Origin: Saccharofermentans sp.
Lineage (GTDB): Bacteria > Bacillota > Clostridia > Saccharofermentanales > Saccharofermentanaceae
Assembly (NCBI GenBank): GCA_024403695.1
Contig: JAKSRI010000004.1
Span: 87,209-151,208, forward strand
Length of the DNA: 64,000 nt
Direction: 5' to 3'
The position numbers and the translations under genes are program-made. Under the pieces are notes generated by a model, which saw only the letters and a program-made list of their open reading frames with translations, was not told where the DNA came from and made no database searches. Every line of letters begins with the position of its first letter. Within the stretch, counting starts at the first letter, position 1. This document shows, one piece after another, positions 58,638 through 64,000 of this stretch.

Positions 58638-60020
58638 TTAGTCCTCCTTCTTCTCGATTGTGTAATTAACAGTATTGGATTCCTTCTCCTCACGTGAAGC
58701 GAAGAACTTCTCAGCTACCTGAGGGAAAGCGATATAGGAAAGAACATCCTCATCGGAACGAGCCTTCTTGCCGAGCTCTGCCTTTGTCTTCTCGAAGATT
58801 GGCTCGAGTCCATCAGCATATCTGCCCTGAACAAGCTCTTCTGGCTTCCAGCATCTGTCAACGAGTTCCTGGTTAACCTCTCCTGGAGCTGTACCGTACT
58901 CACCACGGAGGTAAGCCTTAATCTCCTTAGAGATGCTCTTGTACTCACCGAAAAGTACATTCTGAACAGCCTGGTTACCAACCATCTGAGAAAGAGGTGT
59001 AACAAGTGGTGGATAACCCATATCCTTACGAACCTTAGGAATAGCAGCGCAAGCCTCATCGAACTTATCCATAGCACCGAGATCCTTGAGGTTAGCAATC
59101 ATGTTAGAAAGCATTCCACCTGGAACCTGATACTTAAGAATGTCAGCCTTAACGCCCATAACTGATGGGTTAAGTGTACCGTTCTCGAGGAACTTAGCCT
59201 TAACTGGTGCGAAATGATCAGCGATCTCCTTAAGAACATCATCCTTAAGATCTGTCTCATAACCAATCTGCTCGAGAGCATACTTCATTGTCTCTGTAGC
59301 AGGCTGAGCTGTACCACCAGCGAAAGAAGAAATAGCTGTATCGATACCATCAACACCAGCCTCAACAGCCTTCATGTATGTGAGAGGGCCAAGACCAGTT
59401 GTCTGATGTGTATGGAGGAATACTGGGAGCTTAGTAGAAGACTTCAAAGCCTTAACGAGATCATAAGCTTCCTGAGGACCGCAGATACCAGCCATATCCT
59501 TAATACAGATAGAGTGGCAACCCATCTCCTCGAGTTCCTTACCCATCTGAGCATACTTCTCAAGAGTATGTACAGGGGATGTTGTATAGCAGATACAACC
59601 CTGTGCGTGCTTACCACACTTAATTGTCTCATCAACTGCTACCTTAATGTTCTCAAAGTCATTAAGAGCATCGAAGATACGGAAGATATCCATACCGTTC
59701 TCAGCAGACTTTCTAACGAACATTCTTACTGTCTCATCTGGATAGTGCTTGTAACCGAGGATGTTCTGACCACGGAGAAGCATCTGGAGAGGAGTGTTCT
59801 TAACCTTTGCCTTAATCTTACGAAGTCTCTCCCATGGATCCTCATCGAGATAACGGAGACAGGAATCAAATGTAGCACCACCCCAACACTCGAGGGAGTA
59901 GTAACCTGCTTCGTCAAACTTCTCAAGAATGTCTTCGAAGTCTGAGAATGGCATACGTGTAGCAATCAAAGACTGATTAGCGTCACGGATGACTGTCTCT
60001 GTGAATTTAACTTTACTCAT
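58638..60020 (-). CDS. oadA: Oxaloacetate decarboxylase carboxyltransferase alpha subunit
   Basis: A 460-residue carboxyltransferase without the biotin domain. It moves the C4 carboxyl group of oxaloacetate to biotin, giving pyruvate. Motifs: RDANQSLIATRM (the usual RDAHQS, with His changed to Asn), LECWGGATFD, SICIKDMAGI with the Lys that is carbamylated, and VFLHTHQTTGLG with the two metal His. It is first in the minus-strand unit oadA-oadG-carrier-oadB. The set pumps Na+ outward while making pyruvate. Confidence 0.92.
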   Translation of the reverse strand: MSKVKFTETVIRDANQSLIATRMPFSDFEDILEKFDEAGYYSLECWGGATFDSCLRYLDEDPWERLRKIKAKVKNTPLQMLLRGQNILGYKHYPDETVRMFVRKSAENGMDIFRIFDALNDFENIKVAVDETIKCGKHAQGCICYTTSPVHTLEKYAQMGKELEEMGCHSICIKDMAGICGPQEAYDLVKALKSSTKLPVFLHTHQTTGLGPLTYMKAVEAGVDGIDTAISSFAGGTAQPATETMKYALEQIGYETDLKDDVLKEIADHFAPVKAKFLENGTLNPSVMGVKADILKYQVPGGMLSNMIANLKDLGAMDKFDEACAAIPKVRKDMGYPPLVTPLSQMVGNQAVQNVLFGEYKSISKEIKAYLRGEYGTAPGEVNQELVDRCWKPEELVQGRYADGLEPIFEKTKAELGKKARSDEDVLSYIAFPQVAEKFFASREEKESNTVNYTIEKKED

Positions 60021-60074
60021 AAAGTCACGCTCCTTATTAAAAATTATATTTAAAAAACAAAATATACAGAATCT

Positions 60075-60103
60075 ATTATACGGGTTTTGTTCGTCAAATT
60101 AAA
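60075..60103 (-). promoter_or_regulatory. Candidate promoter of the oad operon
   Basis: On the minus strand TATAAT (60075-60080) lies about 55 bp upstream of the oadA start, with TTTAAT as a weak -35 at 17 bp. A TTGACG nearer by is only 11 bp away and cannot pair with it. Confidence 0.45.
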
Positions 60104-60189
60104 CAGTGAATCTGCTATATAAAGTAAAAAAACAGTTATCGTTGCATAAAATTCACGTCAAATCTTAAATATTCCATATAATTTCCACG

Positions 60190-60224
60190 TAAAAAGACGC
60201 CCCTTACAATATGTAAGAGACGTC
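60190..60224 (-). terminator. Intrinsic terminator of the 62411-60289 unit
   Basis: On the minus strand a GACG...CGTC stem with CTTACA/TGTAAG inside is followed by TTTTT. Part of it (AAAAAGACGCCCCTTA on the plus strand) is identical to the terminator at 20525. Confidence 0.85.
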
Positions 60225-60288
60225 CTTGTCTTTTGCAGAGGTGATTATAGCATAAATTTTGTCTGCGTAAAATGTCGATAATGATGTG

Positions 60289-61932
60289 TTATTTAAGATT
60301 GGCAAAATCTATAGGATTAGTATCGCATCTATAAAGTAAAAGGCCTTCATATTCCTGAACAAGCTGGTAGTGATCTAATACCTCTGGAGTAACTTTATCA
60401 AAGGCAGGATCAATAATCAGATATGTTACGCCGGTATAATCAGCATTTACCTCGTATGTGGTGTAGTCGCCCCAGTGATAATAGCCGCCGTTGTCTTTTA
60501 CAAACTTATATATTCTGTCTGTATCATAAACCCTGATTATTCGTGCTATTGATACAAGGTCATTACCCCATATGTAAACAAGGTCGCTATCATTCTGTGC
60601 ATCAAGATATTCATCAATGGCTACGGCTCTTCTGTAATAAACATTTTCAACTACGTAGTAATTAATATCAGAAATAATATTATTACCAATAATAGCTATA
60701 AGAAGACCAAGACTAAGAACGAGAGAGAAAATCTGTTTTTTATCCAGAGAATTAATGTAGTAGGCGAGAATAACTACGGCAGCAAAGAATGTAGTAATAA
60801 GATATCTGTCCTCAAATACATACTGACCGTATTGAACATTGAAAAGACTGAATGTCACAAAATTACATACAATGATGTTTGCCAGATACATAACGATTCC
60901 GAAGTTGCCCTTAGGATCTTTGATGCATTTCCTAATAATAACAACCATTGAAATAATAAATACAATGAAAATTACGATAGGGAATAGACGTGTGATTCCT
61001 TCAGGGGACATTATGGAAATTTCTTCATATTTGGTAACAGGCAATACACCAAGAAGTTTCATAAATCCAAGAATTACAGCACCCATATTTTTCCAGAGTG
61101 AATCGAGAGTGGTCCAGGTTCTGGATCCATCTAGAGATTCGCCTGGATAGAAGAAATTCATACCTACTTTTCCAATGAAGATACATGCTGTACAGATATA
61201 GGCGAATATTGATTCCTTAGTCTTAAGCACGTACCAATTGTTCTTAAGAAACACCATCTCGAGCTCATACATCAACAAAGGGAAAATCATCATGATGATC
61301 ATGAATACACCGGCAGACGTACCAGTTAATATGCAGAGCAGGAAAGTGATATATGTTCCAATAGAAAATTCATTTTTCTCGTGGATGAGCTGGAACTGGT
61401 AAATAATCATAAGAGCAATAAGCACTCTTACACTGGCATGTCCCGCGCATCCCAGAACATTACTGAAATATCCAAGATCTAGGTGATTATCGAAGCCATT
61501 TGTCAGATAAGGACATACAACCAGATTAAGCGCGAAGAACTTGGACTTCACGTCGAGTTTCATGGTGTCAACAATCTTATAGAGTACCCAGAGAATCAGC
61601 ACCAGAATAATGATGTTGGTTATTCCGAATGAAAGAAAAATGTCTTTTGTTAATCCATAGAAAAGTGTTGCAGGTGTACCGGGTATATCAAGGAAGAAAT
61701 TATTCTGCTCAGACCAGGTTGGATTTTTAAGAGTTCCTTCTTCCCACATGAGAACCGAGCGGAGAAATGTCCATGATGAATCAAATCCTGTATGACTTTT
61801 AATCGTAGCCAAGTTAAACCAGATAATAAAGAACATCTGGGTAAAGAACGTGATAATAAGTGTTATCTCAAATGGTTTCTTCGCTTTGAAAGAACTGCTG
61901 ATGTCAGCGACTATTCCCTTATTTAATTTCAT
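60289..61932 (-). CDS. GT-C-like membrane protein, unknown
   Basis: A 547-residue protein with about ten hydrophobic helices and a soluble C-terminal domain of ~130 residues (YYRRAVAIDEYLDAQNDSDL, VYIWGNDLVSIARIIRVYDT). The helix and loop layout resembles GT-C sugar transferases, with GFDSSWTFLRSVLMWEEGTL in the first loop where acidic motifs usually lie. No exact DE/ED catalytic pair is clear. Its ATG overlaps the stop of the upstream gene by 4 bp, so the two are translated together. Confidence 0.6.
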   Translation of the reverse strand: MKLNKGIVADISSSFKAKKPFEITLIITFFTQMFFIIWFNLATIKSHTGFDSSWTFLRSVLMWEEGTLKNPTWSEQNNFFLDIPGTPATLFYGLTKDIFLSFGITNIIILVLILWVLYKIVDTMKLDVKSKFFALNLVVCPYLTNGFDNHLDLGYFSNVLGCAGHASVRVLIALMIIYQFQLIHEKNEFSIGTYITFLLCILTGTSAGVFMIIMMIFPLLMYELEMVFLKNNWYVLKTKESIFAYICTACIFIGKVGMNFFYPGESLDGSRTWTTLDSLWKNMGAVILGFMKLLGVLPVTKYEEISIMSPEGITRLFPIVIFIVFIISMVVIIRKCIKDPKGNFGIVMYLANIIVCNFVTFSLFNVQYGQYVFEDRYLITTFFAAVVILAYYINSLDKKQIFSLVLSLGLLIAIIGNNIISDINYYVVENVYYRRAVAIDEYLDAQNDSDLVYIWGNDLVSIARIIRVYDTDRIYKFVKDNGGYYHWGDYTTYEVNADYTGVTYLIIDPAFDKVTPEVLDHYQLVQEYEGLLLYRCDTNPIDFANLK

Positions 61933-62411
61933 GCGATTGTATCCTCAAGTTCAGCAAGTAAGTCTTTTGCAGTCATTCGTGTTAATGTGTCTGCAATCTC
62001 ATCCTCTTCGAAATAAATTGCCATCGGCAAACCAGACTCCTCTGCTACTACAAGAGTACAGACCTTGTCATTGCGCTTGCTGTTCTGTGAAGTGTAGTCC
62101 TTAAGACAGCTAATGTGCATGTTAAGTGCTTCCTTGATGTTAGGGTCAGCATCTTCAGGAAGGGCGGCAACCATTTCGAAAAGGCCCTTTTTCACGTCAA
62201 CGACCTTTGCCTTTGACATCTTCTCTGCCAGGGCAGGCATCTCAAAGAAAAAGTCCACAACTGGTGTGATTTTGTTTCCATTAAGATTTTCCTCGTGTGA
62301 CTGCCTTACCACATAGAGATTCTCATTCTCCGTAATGTAGCCCTCAGAGATTTCTTCTTTAAGTTCTTCTATGATTCGTGAGTATTCGTCATTTATATAA
62401 TTGTTATCCAT
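61929..62411 (-). CDS. Hypothetical acidic soluble protein
   Basis: A 160-residue acidic protein with no membrane helix or signal. It is mainly helical by composition (IIEELKEEISEGYITENENL, MPALAEKMSKAKVVDVKKGL), ending in LTRMTAKDLLAELEDTIA. I do not recognise the family. Coupling (4-bp overlap) to the GT-C-like gene suggests a cytoplasmic partner or regulator of it. The ribosome site on the minus strand is weak (AAAGGGAA). Confidence 0.55.
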   Translation of the reverse strand: MDNNYINDEYSRIIEELKEEISEGYITENENLYVVRQSHEENLNGNKITPVVDFFFEMPALAEKMSKAKVVDVKKGLFEMVAALPEDADPNIKEALNMHISCLKDYTSQNSKRNDKVCTLVVAEESGLPMAIYFEEDEIADTLTRMTAKDLLAELEDTIA

Positions 62412-62571
62412 AAGTTAATTGAAAATTCCCTTTCCTATAAATATATAAAATAATATCACATAATACCTTCTCACAATATTTATGAAAACGCTCATTTTCT
62501 TTATTCGGATAAAGAAACACGAGACAAATCGAATACTTTTGAGAAAAAACACGATTTTTTGCATATTTTAT

Positions 62572-62650
62572 TTGCAATTTTGACTCTGAGGTGCTATTCT
62601 CATTTTCTGCAGGGGTAACTGCGCTCTTTTTGTGCGCTTTTCTTCTGTGA
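62572..62650 (+). promoter_or_regulatory. Candidate str operon promoter and leader
   Basis: TTGCAA (62572-62577), 17 bp and TATTCT (62595-62600), about 75 bp before rpsL. The leader contains GCGC-N9-GCGC followed by TTTTCTTC, a weak terminator-like hairpin. The rest of 62412-62571 is AT-rich with nothing recognised. Confidence 0.45.
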
Positions 62651-62674
62651 ATAATATAGAAAGGAGATGTATTG

Positions 62675-63103
62675 ATGCCAACGTTCAATCAATTAGTCAA
62701 GTCCGGCAGACAGTCCAAGACATACAAGTCTAACTCACCTGCACTTCAGTTTGGCCTTAACACACTTCACAAGAAGGAGACTGAAGTATTCGCTCCTCAG
62801 AAGCGTGGTGTTTGTACAGTTGTTAAGACAACAACACCTAAGAAGCCTAACTCAGCTTTGCGTAAGGTAGCAAGAGTACGTCTTACTAACGGATACGAAG
62901 TAACAGCTTATATCCCAGGTATTGGACACAACTTGCAGGAGCACTCCGTAGTTCTCATCAGAGGCGGACGTGTTAAGGATCTCCCTGGTGTACGTTACCA
63001 CATCATCAGAGGAACACTTGATACAGCTGGCGTAGCAAATCGTATGCAGGCTCGTTCCAAGTACGGTGCTAAGAAGCCAAAGGCTGCTAAGGTAAAGAAG
63101 TAA
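62675..63103 (+). CDS. rpsL: 30S ribosomal protein S12
   Basis: A 142-residue ribosomal protein of the decoding site. [12 protein letters not shown] opens it, and [20 protein letters not shown] holds the conserved PNSALRK where streptomycin-resistance changes occur (Lys wild type). [20 protein letters not shown] is the second conserved block, with Asp 88-type hydroxylation context. AAGGAGA precedes the ATG; the TTG 3 bp earlier is not needed. First gene of the str operon. Confidence 0.97.
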   Translation: MPTFNQLVKSGRQSKTYKSNSPALQFGLNTLHKKETEVFAPQKRGVCTVVKTTTPKKPNSALRKVARVRLTNGYEVTAYIPGIGHNLQEHSVVLIRGGRVKDLPGVRYHIIRGTLDTAGVANRMQARSKYGAKKPKAAKVKK

Positions 63104-63294
63104 TCCTATCTAAGTATTCTTAAGAAATAGGATTGGACAACAGAGCGATCAGTACATTGTTCATATAAGGGGACTTTGGTCCCCCTATACTGGGACATGC
63201 TATTGACAGCACGACACGGGTCCAAAAGATTAAAACTGAAACGTGAGTACCTATGGTTTCAGAAAACTGAATATCATGTAAGGAGGGAAGCAAA
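63104..63294. promoter_or_regulatory. Structured rpsL-rpsG spacer
   Basis: A 191-bp spacer with ATCCTATCT/AGAAATAGGAT-type pairing at its start and a tight hairpin TATAAGGGGAC-TTTG-GTCCCCCTATA at 63164-63188. No T-run follows, so it is not a terminator. In E. coli the S12-S7 spacer is the site of S7 feedback; a similar role here is inference. A TTGACA at 63213 lacks a good -10. Confidence 0.5.
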
Positions 63295-63765
63295 GTGCCA
63301 AGAAAGGGCAATATCCCAGTAAGAGTTGTGCTCCCAGATCCATTGTACAACGATGTTAGAGTTACAAAGCTCATCAACAACGTTATGCTCGATGGTAAGA
63401 AGGGTATAGCACAGAAGATCTGCTACGATGCCTTTGATATTATTAAGGATCGTACAGGAGAAGAGCCAATCGAAGTATTTAACAAGGCTCTTGAGAATGT
63501 AATGCCTCAGCTTGAGTGTAAGGCTAGACGTGTTGGTGGTGCAAACTACCAGGTACCTCTCGAGGTTCGTCCTGAGAGAAGACAGACATTGGGTCTTCGT
63601 TGGCTCGTTCTCTACGCTAGAAAGAGATCTGAGCGTACAATGAAGGAGCGTCTCGCAGCTGAGCTTTTGGATGCATCTAACGGTACAGGTGGAGCATTCA
63701 AGAAGAAGGAAGAAATGCACAAGATGGCAGATGCTAACAGAGCATTTGCACATTATAAGTGGTAA
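63295..63765 (+). CDS. rpsG: 30S ribosomal protein S7
   Basis: A 156-residue primary 16S rRNA-binding protein that starts head assembly of the small subunit. [40 protein letters not shown] and [20 protein letters not shown] are the conserved blocks. The start is GTG with AGGAGG 8 nt upstream. It is followed after 18 bp by fusA. Confidence 0.97.
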   Translation: MPRKGNIPVRVVLPDPLYNDVRVTKLINNVMLDGKKGIAQKICYDAFDIIKDRTGEEPIEVFNKALENVMPQLECKARRVGGANYQVPLEVRPERRQTLGLRWLVLYARKRSERTMKERLAAELLDASNGTGGAFKKKEEMHKMADANRAFAHYKW

Positions 63766-63783
63766 TAGAAGGAGCATGACACG

Positions 63784-64000
63784 ATGAAGAGAGAGTATCC
63801 ACTCGAGAAAACAAGAAACATCGGTATCATGGCTCATATCGATGCCGGTAAGACAACAACTACCGAGCGTATTCTTTACTACACAGGTATCAATCGTAAG
63901 ATTGGTGAGGTTCATGATGGTGCTGCTACAATGGACTGGATGGTACAGGAGCAGGAGCGTGGTATCACAATCACATCTGCTGCTACAACAGCTCCATGGA
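63784..64000 (+). CDS. fusA: Elongation factor G, 5' part
   Basis: The first 72 codons of the translocation GTPase, cut by the window end. The G1 motif is [20 protein letters not shown]2 falls near [27 protein letters not shown] is the standard EF-G start. AGAAGGAG precedes the ATG. The gene order rpsL-rpsG-fusA is the normal str operon. Confidence 0.97.
   Translation, partial: MKREYPLEKTRNIGIMAHIDAGKTTTTERILYYTGINRKIGEVHDGAATMDWMVQEQERGITITSAATTAPW

Noticed and set aside
60075..60100. TTGACG as the -35 of the oad promoter
   Set aside because: It is only 11 bp from TATAAT, too short for a working sigma-A promoter.
1..64000. tRNA or rRNA genes, insertion sequences, prophage
   Set aside because: No cloverleaf with a GGTTCGAATCC-like T arm, no rRNA core sequence, no transposase, integrase or phage structural gene was seen on reading both strands; a covariance-model search would be the decisive check.

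Overview
The window looks like chromosomal DNA from an anaerobic, low-GC Gram-positive gut or rumen bacterium of the Lachnospiraceae, close to Butyrivibrio or Pseudobutyrivibrio. The reasons are a domain-permuted GH3 beta-glucosidase (an arrangement known from Butyrivibrio and Ruminococcus), a rubrerythrin, a Na+-pumping oxaloacetate decarboxylase split over four genes, secreted DUF4214 proteins, strong AGGAGG ribosome sites and many AT-rich intrinsic terminators. This placement is inference: there is no rRNA gene in the window.

Layout. 0-5.3 kb: the end of a CsoR-type repressor, rubrerythrin, glutamate 5-kinase, a DUF2975/YozG-like HTH/DUF4153 membrane cassette with its own palindromic operator, asparaginase and a VOC protein. 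5.3-14.1 kb: FeoA-FeoB iron transporter (minus strand), small membrane proteins, a Nudix hydrolase, YccF, an HTH-membrane regulator, an isolated 4Fe-4S domain from an aldo/keto reductase, a GT-C glycosyltransferase, DUF1653 and PepD. 14.2-23.5 kb: two large secreted DUF4214 proteins, one with 11 Ig-like repeats, around a flavodoxin-like protein and a membrane protein. 23.6-26.8 kb: an M48 protease, an ECF sigma factor fused through a membrane segment to a DUF6273 domain, and a RelE/ParE toxin-antitoxin pair.

26.9-35 kb: a cupin-HTH regulator with two operator-like sites, then potABCD (spermidine/putrescine uptake); an ECF sigma/DUF4179 anti-sigma pair on the minus strand; a 70-bp-period GTTGCCAT array; and a CPBP protease. 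35.1-44.2 kb: a saccharopine dehydrogenase-like protein, then a response regulator, a three-gene ABC transporter and a histidine kinase as one tight operon; and two GGDEF proteins, one degenerate and one fused to a LacI-type sugar-binding domain. 44.2-56.6 kb: a DeoB-DeoC fusion (minus strand), an LTA-synthase-like sulfatase-fold protein, a DEAD-box helicase, the permuted GH3 enzyme, a hemolysin III protein, and an MFS transporter behind an attenuator-like leader. 56.7-64 kb: the oxaloacetate decarboxylase operon and a coupled pair of unknown genes on the minus strand, then rpsL, rpsG and the start of fusA.

The most notable signals are regulatory. The MFS gene has an 18-codon leader peptide, a terminator overlapping the leader's end, and a second terminator hairpin that pairs with the ribosome site directly before the start codon. 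The same ribosome-site-masking arrangement precedes the GH3 gene, and a related inverted repeat precedes the antitoxin gene. Other notable items are the membrane-anchored sigma-DUF6273 fusion, the DeoB-DeoC fusion and several nearly identical terminators at distant places. No CRISPR array, insertion sequence, prophage, tRNA or rRNA was seen.
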